From HB2-32-21 sp003448675 (GTDB taxonomy: Bacteria > Pseudomonadota > Gammaproteobacteria > Pseudomonadales > Porticoccaceae): DNA of 64,000 nt. The notes below the pieces were generated by a model. It had not been told where the DNA came from. It saw nothing but the letters and a program-made list of their open reading frames with translations, and did no database searches. This document shows, piece by piece, positions 1-8,565 of the stretch. A program made the translations under genes and the position numbers. The stretch covers positions 1-64,000 of the forward strand of contig JBFHDK010000001.1 of the NCBI GenBank assembly GCA_041584755.1. The letters are read 5' to 3'. How positions within the stretch are numbered: position 1 is the first letter of the stretch; every line of letters starts with the position of its first letter.

Positions 1-25
1 CCTTCACTAAATAGATAATGCGAAC

Positions 26-44
26 AATTCCGGGGACAGTTTAC
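26..44 (+). repeat. 19-base repeat, left copy 1, of the RAYT element
   Basis: The 19 bases AATTCCGGGGACAGTTTAC occur here, again at 59-77 in the same orientation, and inverted at 791-809. All three copies are identical. They bracket the transposase gene at 134-790, so they are most likely the recognition or end sequences of that element. Confidence 0.85.
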
Positions 45-58
45 CCAATTCCGCAACC

Positions 59-77
59 AATTCCGGGGACAGTTTAC
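59..77 (+). repeat. 19-base repeat, left copy 2, of the RAYT element
   Basis: Second direct copy of the 19-base sequence at 26-44, starting 33 bases after the first. It lies 57 bases upstream of the transposase start codon. Confidence 0.85.
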
Positions 78-133
78 TTAATTCCTTATGCTAGATTAGA
101 CTTGATCTGAATTTAAAAGCAAAGGAGATTGCT

Positions 134-790
134 ATGGCAAGGATGCCAAGGCTCGTCGTACCCGGCTATCCGCATCACGTTACTCAACGCGGCAACCGCC
201 GTATGAAAACATTTTTTCACAATGGAGATTACGCGTATTATCTTGAGCTTCTGTCAGATTATAAGAATGAAGCAGAAGTGGAGATATGGGCGTATTGTTT
301 AATGCCGAACCACACCCATATTGTTGCTGTCCCAAGGAGCGAAGATAGCTTGGCTTGCCTTTTTAGAAACGTGCATCGTCATTACAGTCGATATATAAAT
401 TTCAGAGAAAAATGGAAGGGACACCTTTGGCAAGAAAGATTTCATTCTTTCGTGATGGATGAGCAGTATCTATTGGCAACCGTTAGATATGTAGAGTTGA
501 ACCCTCTGAAAGCGAAGCTGTGCCGTGATTTATCTGAGTGGCCTTGGTCCAGTTATCACTCGCATATGAGTGGTGAAGACGATGGTGTTGTAAAAACAGC
601 ACCGATGTTAGAGCGCGTGGATGACTGGAGGAGGTATATTGATGCCGAGAATTCACTTTCTGACCATCTTATTGAAGTGCATGGCAGGACAGGTAGGCCA
701 GCAGGTGATGAAGGTTTTATATCTGAATTAGAAAAACTGACGGGTAAGGCGCTGAAAAAGAAGAAGCCAGGACGGAAGGCTAAGAAATAG
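134..790 (+). CDS. REP-associated tyrosine transposase (RAYT, Y1_Tnp/TnpA_REP family)
   Basis: A 218-residue single-domain transposase of the HUH/Y1 class, which nicks and joins single-stranded DNA through a tyrosine. The HUH histidines are visible as NHTH (H60 and H62), and the likely nucleophile is Y119 in VRYVELNP. The N-terminal PGYPHHVTQRGNRR is typical of the family. The C-terminus is lysine-rich and probably binds DNA. The start is supported by GGAG about 7 bases upstream. Identical 19-base repeats lie on both sides, inverted relative to each other. RAYTs are usually domesticated single-copy genes that act on short repeats scattered over the genome. The gene looks intact. Confidence 0.93.
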   Translation: MARMPRLVVPGYPHHVTQRGNRRMKTFFHNGDYAYYLELLSDYKNEAEVEIWAYCLMPNHTHIVAVPRSEDSLACLFRNVHRHYSRYINFREKWKGHLWQERFHSFVMDEQYLLATVRYVELNPLKAKLCRDLSEWPWSSYHSHMSGEDDGVVKTAPMLERVDDWRRYIDAENSLSDHLIEVHGRTGRPAGDEGFISELEKLTGKALKKKKPGRKAKK

Positions 791-809
791 GTAAACTGTC
801 CCCGGAATT
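791..809 (-). repeat. 19-base repeat, right inverted copy, of the RAYT element
   Basis: Exact reverse complement of the copies at 26-44 and 59-77. It begins directly after the transposase stop codon, so coding sequence and element end abut. Confidence 0.85.
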
Positions 810-956
810 CGATTCGGGAATTCGACTAATCCTCTCAAGAAAATTAGCCTCCGATCAACCCGGGGCGATTCAATTGCGCTCGTATTATCTAAACACCTAT
901 GTTATACAATCGTGAAGTACGTTTAATATAGATAAATAAGCTAGGGAGATGGCACG

Positions 957-2153
957 ATGTTTAATTTAAGAATGAAGGGAGTATTGAGCAACCTATTTAC
1001 CCAATCATTCGCGCGAAAAAGCTCTAAACTTATAGTGAGTGTAAGCTTTATTTTTCATATTTCTTCTATTTTAGCTGCGGAGGGGTGGAAACCGGAAGTG
1101 ACCTTGGTTGGCGATACGAATCTATACCAGCCCGGTCCGCCCGCGTATGTTCTCACCAGTCCTGAAAGTCAGTGTATAAGTATCCCTAATTCATCAATAG
1201 TTTATTGCGTTTATACGGCCGAAGATGACGGTGTCACTAGGGTTAATTTATATTATCGTATTTCATATGATGGGGGGCTAACGTTTGATCCGGCATACAA
1301 AAGAATTACTAATGATGCTGGAGATGAATACGATCCTTTCGTTGCATGGGATCAGGCGCGTAACCAGTTGGTATTGGTATATAGCAAGTGGCACAATGAT
1401 ATTGGCGGTGCAGGGAATGATCTTGTATTTCGAGCAGCAACAGTCGATGGCGTCAATTTGGTTTGGTCTAGCCCAATATTAATAGCTAGCGATGGCGCAG
1501 ACCATTGGGATGCAAGTATCTTAGTATTAAGCAGTGGTGACTATCTTGCTTTCGAGTCGTGGGGAGGACCAGAAAGTACAAATGGCTATGATAATGGAAC
1601 AATCAAGGTCTTGAGGTCTCAGGATGGTGGGGATACTTGGGGCCAAGCGACTGAAATCACCCCCGGCACAGCTGAGCACGAGGAACAACCCGTGGCTATT
1701 CAAAAAGGTGATGGTGTGATTCGTCTCATGTTTCGGGAGTGGGGAGAGAACGATCCTAATGCCAATGCGGCGGGATTGGAAGGGTCCGATATTTGGCAAA
1801 TTTGGTCAGAGGATGATGGATATACTTGGATAGGGAGGTCTGTTTTTTATGGAACGGATCAAGATGATCTTTTTAGTTTTATCGGTAGTCAAGGTGGGCT
1901 CAATCAAACTGTTTTGCTAATAAAGAGGAGACCAAATGACTACTGGGCAGCATTTCTTATGCAGTCATGGGACGATGGGGTAACTTTCAGCGCGCCTGTG
2001 CAAATCTCCGAAAGCGCATGGCCAGAATGGCGAAATATCGACCCGCATTTTACGGTAACTTGTTTAGGCTTCTTTTCTAATTATAACAGTGCCTACCCGG
2101 AGCAAAGAGTACTTTCTAGGAGGTACGAATGGTCGACAGCAAATTGTGAATAA
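957..2153 (+). CDS. Secreted Asp-box (sialidase-fold) beta-propeller protein
   Basis: A 398-residue protein with an N-terminal signal sequence: basic residues, then a hydrophobic run around residues 24-40 ending near ILAAEG. Four Asp-box motifs of the S-x-D-x-G-x-T-W type are visible at about 103-110 (SYDGGLTF), 221-228 (SQDGGDTW), 284-291 (SEDDGYTW) and 337-344 (SWDDGVTF), as in six-bladed sialidase/BNR propellers. The function is not certain: Asp boxes are structural and occur in many glycan-binding or glycan-cleaving proteins. No lipobox or anchor is seen, so it is probably exported. The start has AGGGAG upstream. The gene is AT-rich compared with the rest of the window and lies between mobile sequences, which suggests recent acquisition. 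Confidence 0.75.
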   Translation: MFNLRMKGVLSNLFTQSFARKSSKLIVSVSFIFHISSILAAEGWKPEVTLVGDTNLYQPGPPAYVLTSPESQCISIPNSSIVYCVYTAEDDGVTRVNLYYRISYDGGLTFDPAYKRITNDAGDEYDPFVAWDQARNQLVLVYSKWHNDIGGAGNDLVFRAATVDGVNLVWSSPILIASDGADHWDASILVLSSGDYLAFESWGGPESTNGYDNGTIKVLRSQDGGDTWGQATEITPGTAEHEEQPVAIQKGDGVIRLMFREWGENDPNANAAGLEGSDIWQIWSEDDGYTWIGRSVFYGTDQDDLFSFIGSQGGLNQTVLLIKRRPNDYWAAFLMQSWDDGVTFSAPVQISESAWPEWRNIDPHFTVTCLGFFSNYNSAYPEQRVLSRRYEWSTANCE

Positions 2154-2284
2154 ATTCGAGGATGTTTGCGCGCGAGGGTATGGGAAAATAGGGGATAGAC
2201 TGAGGTTGCCACAAAATAACGGAGCCATTAATTAAAGGGCAATCATCCCAGAGGATAGTAATTCTGTAGACCAAAATCAGATAA

Positions 2285-2446
2285 ACCCTCAGTTCGGAGT
2301 TCAAGCGGGAAGCGGTCAGATTACTTGAGCAAGGCGATTCGGAAACATCGCAATTGGCAAGAAAGCTTGGTATTAAACGAAACCAACTCTACCAATGGAA
2401 ACAACAACTAGAAAAGACGGGAGGTGATTGGCGTCTGTCGGGTTGA
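2285..2446 (+). pseudogene. IS3-type orfA transposase remnant
   Basis: The frame reads SSEFKREAVRLLEQGDSETS and continues with ARKLGIKRNQLYQWKQQLEK before a stop at 2444. This is the N-terminal helix-turn-helix of IS3-family OrfA (HTH_Tnp_1/Transposase_8). There is no start codon in frame after the stop at 2282-2284. About 50 codons remain and no orfB follows, so it is a dead fragment. It marks an older insertion next to the RAYT and the Asp-box gene. Confidence 0.75.
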
Positions 2447-2504
2447 GGAACGATCAGGCGTCGAGCTCGCGCCTGAGCTAATTGTTCCAGGGTAGTGATT
2501 AAAA

Positions 2505-2545
2505 AACCTTCCCCGACTGAGTCAAAGCCGAAGGAAGGTTATTTT
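2505..2545 (-). terminator. Rho-independent terminator after the AMACR-like gene
   Basis: The arms AACCTTCC (2505-2512) and GGAAGGTT (2533-2540) pair perfectly. Read on the minus strand the hairpin is followed by a T run (A run at 2501-2506 on plus). It lies just downstream of the minus-strand gene ending at 2606. A weaker T-rich tail on plus could also stop transcription from the left. Confidence 0.75.
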
Positions 2546-2605
2546 ATTTGCGGGTTCAGAACACCGAGCCGAATGGCCCAGAATCTGCGCCGGATTTAAC
2601 CACGT

Positions 2606-3754
2606 TTATTTAATGGCCCCACCAGCCCGCAGAGCGTTCACGTCATCGCTGGAGATGCCCCAGTCAAGCATCACTTCTTCCGTGTGTTCGCCAGTCTTGG
2701 GCGTTGGGCCTTTAATGGAGGAGGGGGTGGCGCTGAAGCGGGGCGCCGGCGCCGGATGCATAACACCTTCAACTTCGACAAAGGCATTGCGCTCCTTGTT
2801 GTGCGGGTATTCGGGAGCTTCTTCAAGGCTGAGCACCGGTGCAAAGCAGATGTCGGTGTTTTCCATGATTGCGCACCACTCATCGCGGGTCTTGGTCAGG
2901 AACAGCTCCTTGAGTTTTTCGGTCATGGCGGGCCAGCTTTCCCGCTCCATTTGGGGCGCCATGGAATCCGGGTCGATTTGCATTTTTTCCAGCAACTCGG
3001 CGTAGAATTTGGTTTCGATGGAACCGATGGAGACGTACAGGCCATCCTTGGTTTCATAGGTGTTGTAAAAGTGCGCGCCGCTGTCAAGGATATTGCTGGC
3101 GCGCTGGTCGGTTTGTACGCCGGAAGCAAACATGCCATAGATAGAAGTCATCAGTGACAGGGCGCCGTCAACCATGCCGGCGTCCACCACCTGACCCTGA
3201 CCGGATTTATTCACTTCAAACAGGGCGGCCAGTATGCCGGTTAGTACAAACATGGTGCCGCCGCCGAAATCGCCGACCAGGTTGAGGGGCGGTGTCGGCG
3301 GTTCGTCGTTGGAGCGACCGATGGCGTGGAGCGCCCCGGACAGGGCGATATAGTTCAGATCATGGCCGGCGGATTTCGATAGCGGACCTTCCTGGCCCCA
3401 GCCGGTAACCCGGGCGAAGACCAGGCGGGGGTTTCGTTCCAGGCAGATGTCCGGCCCCAGACCCAGCCGCTCCATAACGCCTGGGCGGAAGCCTTCCAGG
3501 ACCACATCGGCCTTGTCGATCAGCTTTAACAGGGTTTCGATGCCATCGGGATTTTTCAGATCCAGGGCGATGGAGCGCCGCCCCCGACCCAGCAGATTGT
3601 ATTTTTTCGGCATGGCGATACCCAGTCCGGCATCGGCGAGACGGTCCACACGGACCACCTCGGCGCCCATGTCGGAAAGCATCATGCCGCACATGGGTGC
3701 GGGACCAATGCCGGCCAGTTCGATTACTTTTAGTCCTGCGAGGGGGCCACTCAT
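2606..3754 (-). CDS. Alpha-methylacyl-CoA racemase-like CaiB/BaiF family protein
   Basis: A 382-residue member of the class III CoA-transferase family, closest in motif to alpha-methylacyl-CoA racemase (AMACR/Mcr). That enzyme epimerises 2-methylacyl-CoAs so that beta-oxidation can proceed. The expected catalytic residues are present: H131 in GHDLNYIALSG, D162 in NLVGDFGGG and E247 in GSIETKFYAEL, matching His126/Asp156/Glu241 of mycobacterial Mcr. Cytosolic, probably homodimeric. It is divergent from the acyl-CoA dehydrogenase at 4010 and shares a 255-base upstream region. A paralogue with the same motifs lies at 33759-34907. A CoA-transferase role is less likely given the racemase-type residues. 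Confidence 0.88.
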   Translation of the reverse strand: MSGPLAGLKVIELAGIGPAPMCGMMLSDMGAEVVRVDRLADAGLGIAMPKKYNLLGRGRRSIALDLKNPDGIETLLKLIDKADVVLEGFRPGVMERLGLGPDICLERNPRLVFARVTGWGQEGPLSKSAGHDLNYIALSGALHAIGRSNDEPPTPPLNLVGDFGGGTMFVLTGILAALFEVNKSGQGQVVDAGMVDGALSLMTSIYGMFASGVQTDQRASNILDSGAHFYNTYETKDGLYVSIGSIETKFYAELLEKMQIDPDSMAPQMERESWPAMTEKLKELFLTKTRDEWCAIMENTDICFAPVLSLEEAPEYPHNKERNAFVEVEGVMHPAPAPRFSATPSSIKGPTPKTGEHTEEVMLDWGISSDDVNALRAGGAIK

Positions 3755-3902
3755 AATTTATCTCCAGTTATCCAGCGCCAGGCGCTGCGTCGTAGTATTC
3801 GCGGGGTTGGCTACGGTACCAAGTAAGGGCGCATTTTTGCAATCGCTGAGCATGTCCTGGCAGCCAATTGAGCTACTGCAAACGCTTAGCTTGGTGGATG
3901 CG

Positions 3903-3908
3903 TATAAT
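3903..3908 (+). promoter_or_regulatory. Possible -10 element for the acyl-CoA dehydrogenase at 4010
   Basis: A perfect TATAAT lies about 100 bases upstream of the gene, in the region shared with the divergent racemase-like gene. No good -35 element is found 16-18 bases upstream, so it may need an activator or be chance. Confidence 0.3.
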
Positions 3909-4009
3909 GGCCGTTTGAAATCATAGATTGAGCCGGCCCGGATCGCATGTGTGCCCCAGCCGCTGTCCACGGCAAAACCCATTCACACTCGGCCTTATAG
4001 GAGAACCCC

Positions 4010-5212
4010 ATGGATTTTGAATATTCAGACAAGGTGCGCGAGCTGCAACTGCGGGTGCAGGACTTTATGGATCGCGTTATTTACCCCAACGAAGCGCGCT
4101 ATTACCAGGAACTGGAAGATGGCGGCCGCTGGTGTGTGCCGCCGGTGCTGGAGGAGATGAAAGCCCAGGCCAAACAGGAAGGCCTGTGGAACCTGTTTCT
4201 GCCGGAGAGCGATCGTGGCGCGGGCCTGACTAACCTTGAGTACGCGCCCCTGTGCGAGATTATGGGCAAGTGCAAGTTTGCCCCGGAAGTCTTCAACTGC
4301 TCCGCCCCCGATACCGGCAATATGGAAACCATCGAGCGTTACGGTACCGAGGAGCACAAGGAAAAGTGGCTGGAGCCTTTGTTGGCAGGTGAAATTCGTT
4401 CCGCGTTTTGTATGACCGAGCCGCTGGTGGCTTCCTCCGACGCGACTAATATTGAAACCAGCATCCAGCGGGATGGCGACGAGTACGTCATTAATGGTCG
4501 CAAATGGTTTTCCTCTGGCGTCCATGAGCCCAACTGTAAAATCTGGATCGTTATGGGCAAGACCGACCCGGATGCGGCCAAGCATGTGCAGCAGTCCATG
4601 ATTTTGGTGGAGCCGGACACCCCGGGGATCACCGTTGAGCGCTGGGTGCCGGTATTCGGTTACGACGATGCGCCCCATGGCCATGCTGAAGTGGTTTTTA
4701 AAGACGTCAGGGTGCCCGCTTCAAATATATTGCTGGGTGAGGGCCGTGGTTTCGAGATCGCTCAGGGGCGCCTGGGACCGGGTCGCATTCACCACTGTAT
4801 GCGGGTTATTGGCGTCGCCGAGCGAGCGCTGGAGCTGATGTGCAAGCGGGCCATGAGCCGGGTTGCCTTTGGGAAGAGGATCTCCGACCAGACTGTCTGG
4901 TCCGAGCGTATTGCCGATGCCCGCATCAATATCGAGATGGCCCGGCTACTGACACTGAAGGCCGCGCACATGATGGATACCGTTGGAAATAAGGTGGCGC
5001 GCATGGAAATCGCCATGATCAAGGTGGCGGCGCCCAACCTGGCGCTGAAAATTATCGACGATGCCATTCAGGTTTACGGCGGCTGCGGCGTGACCGAGGA
5101 TGTGGGCCTGGCCCGCGCCTGGGCCCATACCCGCATCCTTAGAATTGCCGATGGCCCGGACGAAGTGCATCGCAATCAGATCGCCCGTCTGGAGTTGAAA
5201 AAATATATGTAG
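4010..5212 (+). CDS. Acyl-CoA dehydrogenase, ACAD10/11-like
   Basis: A 400-residue FAD-dependent acyl-CoA dehydrogenase. Family features are the middle-domain segment FCMTEPLVASSDATN, the NGRKWFSSG segment, and the C-terminal four-helix domain with QVYGGCGVTED. The catalytic-base region reads ADGPDEVH, with Asp (D381) where medium-chain enzymes have Glu in YEGT. This Asp form is typical of the ACAD10/ACAD11 and LvaC group, which act with a kinase on hydroxyacyl-CoAs, although plain dehydrogenation is also possible. AGGAG at 3999-4003 supports the start. A strong terminator follows. A second similar enzyme is at 14203. Confidence 0.88.
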   Translation: MDFEYSDKVRELQLRVQDFMDRVIYPNEARYYQELEDGGRWCVPPVLEEMKAQAKQEGLWNLFLPESDRGAGLTNLEYAPLCEIMGKCKFAPEVFNCSAPDTGNMETIERYGTEEHKEKWLEPLLAGEIRSAFCMTEPLVASSDATNIETSIQRDGDEYVINGRKWFSSGVHEPNCKIWIVMGKTDPDAAKHVQQSMILVEPDTPGITVERWVPVFGYDDAPHGHAEVVFKDVRVPASNILLGEGRGFEIAQGRLGPGRIHHCMRVIGVAERALELMCKRAMSRVAFGKRISDQTVWSERIADARINIEMARLLTLKAAHMMDTVGNKVARMEIAMIKVAAPNLALKIIDDAIQVYGGCGVTEDVGLARAWAHTRILRIADGPDEVHRNQIARLELKKYM

Positions 5213-5243
5213 TCAACACCAAGAGAAACATCGCATTTTTTGT

Positions 5244-5273
5244 AAACCCGGGTCCTTTGGCCCGGGTTTTTTT
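5244..5273 (+). terminator. Rho-independent terminator after the acyl-CoA dehydrogenase
   Basis: The arms AAACCCGGG and CCCGGGTTT enclose an 8-base loop and are followed by a T run. The position, 31 bases after the stop at 5212, fits a terminator and separates this gene from the next one at 5339. Confidence 0.9.
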
Positions 5274-5338
5274 AATTCTCAAACAGCCGGAAAACTCCTA
5301 GACTGGGACGGGAAAATAATCAAAACAGGGGAGAGCCA

Positions 5339-6406
5339 ATGAAAACCGGCGCTTTTATGATGCCCAGTAACCCGCCCCATCGGAGTATTCTCGATGGCCA
5401 CCGCCACAATCTCGACTACGTCTGTTTTCTGGATGAGGTTGGCTACGATGAGGTCTGGATCGGTGAACACTACACCACACCCTGGGAACCCTGTCCGTCG
5501 CCAGATTTACTGATTGCCCAGGCCATCGACAAAACCAGCCATATCAAACTCGCCACCGGGGCTTTTTTGCTGCCCTATCACCACCCGGCGGAACTTGCCC
5601 AGCGCATTGCCTATCTCGATCATATGGCCGAGGGGCGTCTGATCGTGGGTGTGGGCGCCGGTGGTTTTCCGGGTGACTGGCAGTTGTTTGATGTCGACGC
5701 CATGGCCGGGGAAAACCGCGACATGATGTTCGAATCCGTCGAGATCATGATGAAACTCTGGACCAGCGACATACCCTTCCGCCATGAAGGTAAATACTGG
5801 ACAGTCCAGCTTCCCGAGGACGAAGCGCCCACACGCTTTCATCTGCGGCCCTATCAGCAACCCCATCCACCGTTGGCTGTTACCGCCCTCAGTCCCAAAT
5901 CGCCCGCCATGACCATGGCCGGTGAACGGGGCTATATCCCGGTCAATCTGGGTCTGGGCAATCAATACCTGAAGGAGAACTGGGATACCTACGAACAGGC
6001 CATGAACGCAGCGGGGCGCGAAGCTGATCGCGGTCTGTGGCGACTGGGGCGGGACATCGTTATCGCCGATACCGATAAAGAAGCCAAAAAGCGGGCCCTG
6101 GAAGGGCCGGTAGGCATTGTCTGGCGGGACTATCTGCTACCGCTGTTCAGCAAATTCGGCCTGCTGGGCATTATGAAGCACCAGCCGGATGTCGCCGATG
6201 CCGATGTGACGCTGGAGTATCTGGCCGACCACAATTGGCTGGTGGGCAGCGTCGATACTGTCGCCGACAAGCTGGCGACGGTGTGGGATGAGTCGGGCGG
6301 TTTTGGTTGTCTGCTAACCACAGCCTACGACCATCTCGATCATATGGATCACTGGCGCGAATCGATCCGGGCTTTTAACGATGAGGTGGCGCCGCGCTTT
6401 GATTAG
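5339..6406 (+). CDS. LLM-class (luciferase-like) flavin-dependent oxidoreductase
   Basis: A 355-residue TIM-barrel protein of the bacterial luciferase-like monooxygenase superfamily, which uses reduced FMN (or F420 in some branches). Typical elements are the start MKTGAFMMPSNPPH, GYDEVWIGEHYT, IKLATGAFLLPYHHPAELAQ, the loop LDHMAEGRLIVGVGAGGFPG and a C-terminal GSVDTVADKL segment. The size and motifs resemble alkanal or limonene monooxygenase-like branches. The substrate is unknown. GGGGAGAG lies just upstream of the ATG. It is set off from the preceding gene by a terminator and converges with the LLM gene ending at 6437. Confidence 0.85.
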   Translation: MKTGAFMMPSNPPHRSILDGHRHNLDYVCFLDEVGYDEVWIGEHYTTPWEPCPSPDLLIAQAIDKTSHIKLATGAFLLPYHHPAELAQRIAYLDHMAEGRLIVGVGAGGFPGDWQLFDVDAMAGENRDMMFESVEIMMKLWTSDIPFRHEGKYWTVQLPEDEAPTRFHLRPYQQPHPPLAVTALSPKSPAMTMAGERGYIPVNLGLGNQYLKENWDTYEQAMNAAGREADRGLWRLGRDIVIADTDKEAKKRALEGPVGIVWRDYLLPLFSKFGLLGIMKHQPDVADADVTLEYLADHNWLVGSVDTVADKLATVWDESGGFGCLLTTAYDHLDHMDHWRESIRAFNDEVAPRFD

Positions 6407-6436
6407 CCGGGCCTGATGGTTCATTCATTTGCTGAT

Positions 6437-7363
6437 TCAACCATCCAGCTTTTCGGCTCTGGGCAGGACCTCTTCAATCAGGCGTTGAGTTTGCTCCAGT
6501 ACCTCTTCGTCGGTATTGCCCAGGGGCCGGAGGATAAACTTGGAAATACCCTGATCCAGGTACTTTTTGATCTGTTCCAGTAGCTCGTCAGCGCCGACCG
6601 CTAATAGGTGGTCGAGGCGGGAGTCTGGCGCCAGTTTGCGAAAGCGGGCCATTTCCCTCTGACAGACAGCGTCGTCGGGCGAGCCGAAATAATAGAAAAA
6701 CCCGGTGCCGTAGTGGTCGTCGTCGATACTGCGGCCAGTTTCTTTAAGGGCTTCAACAATGGCGCGTTTGGCGGCGCCGGCTTTTTTCGGTGACTCCAGG
6801 CCCGCCTGCCAGCCGGTGCCGATGCGGGCGGTGCGTTTGATGGCCGCGTCGCTGCTGCCGCCCACCCAAAGGGGCAGGGGCTGTTGCACGGGGATGGGGG
6901 AAATTACCGCGTCCTGGTACTGGTAGTACTTACCGTCAGTGCTGACTTTTTCTCCGCGCCACAGGCGATCAATGATATCCAGGGCTTCGTCGGTGCGCTT
7001 GCCGCGGCCTTTGGTCTCCCGTCCCGTGGCTTGCCATTCCGGCGCCCGCACCGTGCCGATACCAAAGGCCGGCAGCAGGCGCCCCTGGCTGAGAAAGTCG
7101 ATGGTGGCGCACTGTTTGGCCAGCACCAGGGGGTCGCGCAGGGCGACCGAGGCGACATTCATACCGAACTTGATACGTTTGGTGGCTCCGGCAATGGCCG
7201 CCAGGGTGGAGATACATTCGAGGAAGGGCTCTTCCGATACCAGGCGGTCGGTTTGCCAGAGAGAGTCGACACCGCCGTCCTCGCAAATCCGTACCCAGCG
7301 CCAGAAGTTATCGACTTTTTCAAAAGGGAAGCGGGCCATGCCCAGACCGATACCGATTGCCAT
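6437..7363 (-). CDS. LLM-class flavin/F420-type oxidoreductase
   Basis: About 308 residues with the luciferase-like fold: MAIGIGLGMARFPF at the start, SLWQTDRLVSEEPFLE, IKFGMNVASVALRDPLVLAK, FLSQGRLLPAFGIGTVRAPE and PLWVGGSSDAAIKRTARIG. The start at 7363 is chosen because GGAG lies about 9 bases upstream and the fold begins there; an in-frame ATG 27 bases earlier has no such site. Related sequences are often called F420-dependent, but the cofactor cannot be read here. It lies 54 bases downstream of a second LLM gene on the same strand, so the two are probably co-transcribed. Confidence 0.83.
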   Translation of the reverse strand: MAIGIGLGMARFPFEKVDNFWRWVRICEDGGVDSLWQTDRLVSEEPFLECISTLAAIAGATKRIKFGMNVASVALRDPLVLAKQCATIDFLSQGRLLPAFGIGTVRAPEWQATGRETKGRGKRTDEALDIIDRLWRGEKVSTDGKYYQYQDAVISPIPVQQPLPLWVGGSSDAAIKRTARIGTGWQAGLESPKKAGAAKRAIVEALKETGRSIDDDHYGTGFFYYFGSPDDAVCQREMARFRKLAPDSRLDHLLAVGADELLEQIKKYLDQGISKFILRPLGNTDEEVLEQTQRLIEEVLPRAEKLDG

Positions 7364-7417
7364 GTTTTTATTTCTCCGCTTTGCCGGCAAGAGCCGGATT
7401 TATCACACAGCTTAGTG

Positions 7418-8431
7418 TCAGATTTTGAAGTGATCCCGGGAGAAGGCTTCGAAAGTCTGTTCAACTTCTGCGTCGCTGGCGCCTGCCAGCGGCGAAATAA
7501 TCTGGGTGTCTATACCGGTTTCCATATCGGCCACCAGGCGCGCACGGCACTCATCGGCGCTGCCGATCACCGCGATTTCGTCGATCATGGCGTCGGTCAG
7601 CGCGCCGCCGGTTTTGGCCCGGTCGCGGGCCGTCCAGCCCTCGGTAATGGTTTGCGCGGCGTCGGCAAAGCCAGCCCATGCGAGAAAGGCGTTGTACACC
7701 GGGGTGGCGTAGTACGGGGCAAAAGCCGCCCGGAACATATCCCGCGCGGCGGGCTTGTCGTCGGTGACCAGGACCATGGCCCGGTTGACGACTTCCAGCG
7801 CGCGCCAGTCCTTGCCTGCCCGTTCGGCGCCGGTTTTTACGTGCTCCATCATCTTGGGTAGCGCCCGCTGGGGCCAGAGATTGAGAATCACGCCATCGCC
7901 GACTTCGGCGGCCATCTCAATCATTTTCGAGCGCAGGGCGGCAATGTAAATGGGCGGTGGGTTTTCCATGGCCTGCTGGCTGTAGCCATGACTGCGCAGG
8001 CCGTCCAGATCAAACTTTGTTTTTTCTCCCCCGAGGATGGAGCGCACCATGGTGGCGGTGTTTTTTACCCGCGTCAGGGGTTTGCCAAAGGTCTGGCCAT
8101 GCCAGTTTTCCATCATGGTCTGGCTGGAGGAGCCCAGCCCCATCACAAAGCGCCCCGGCAATAGCTGACCCAGGGTGTTGGCGGTGGCGGCCAGCACCGC
8201 GGGGGTGCGGGTGAAAACCGGCGTCACCGCCACGCCGATGCGCAAGGTTTGGGTATGTGCCGCGAGGCCAGCACTCAGGGTCAGGGCGTCCGGTGCGCCG
8301 GCATCGGCAAACCAGGCATCGCTATACCCGTTGGCCTCGGCCCAGCGCACCCGCTTGATGGTGTCCTCGACGCAAGGCCCGGCGGGCAGGGTGACAGCCA
8401 TGCGTCGTGTCAGGGTTTTTTCTCGGCTCAT
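7418..8431 (-). CDS. LLM-class flavin/F420-type oxidoreductase
   Basis: A 337-residue luciferase-like protein: SDAWFADAGAPDALTLSAG, LRIGVAVTPVFTRTPAVLAA, LLPGRFVMGLGSSSQTMMEN, PPIYIAALRSKMIEMAAEVG and VIGSADECRARLVADMETG. The order of segments is that of the F420/FMN-using LLM branch. It is the first gene of a likely two-gene unit with the LLM gene at 6437-7363. Divergent to it is the APH-fold kinase at 8566, with 134 bases between. The pair could act as monooxygenases or as dehydrogenases; the substrate is unknown. Confidence 0.83.
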   Translation of the reverse strand: MSREKTLTRRMAVTLPAGPCVEDTIKRVRWAEANGYSDAWFADAGAPDALTLSAGLAAHTQTLRIGVAVTPVFTRTPAVLAATANTLGQLLPGRFVMGLGSSSQTMMENWHGQTFGKPLTRVKNTATMVRSILGGEKTKFDLDGLRSHGYSQQAMENPPPIYIAALRSKMIEMAAEVGDGVILNLWPQRALPKMMEHVKTGAERAGKDWRALEVVNRAMVLVTDDKPAARDMFRAAFAPYYATPVYNAFLAWAGFADAAQTITEGWTARDRAKTGGALTDAMIDEIAVIGSADECRARLVADMETGIDTQIISPLAGASDAEVEQTFEAFSRDHFKI

Positions 8432-8565
8432 ACTTTTCGGCTCTTACATTTGGTCTACAGGTGGTTCCGTGTGTCTTGGAACGGGCAAATACCGCAAGCC
8501 AGTCTGACATTTTGCGGCGGCTGGGTTCAAGGGTATGCTAGGGCGAAGATAAATATTCAGGAGTA

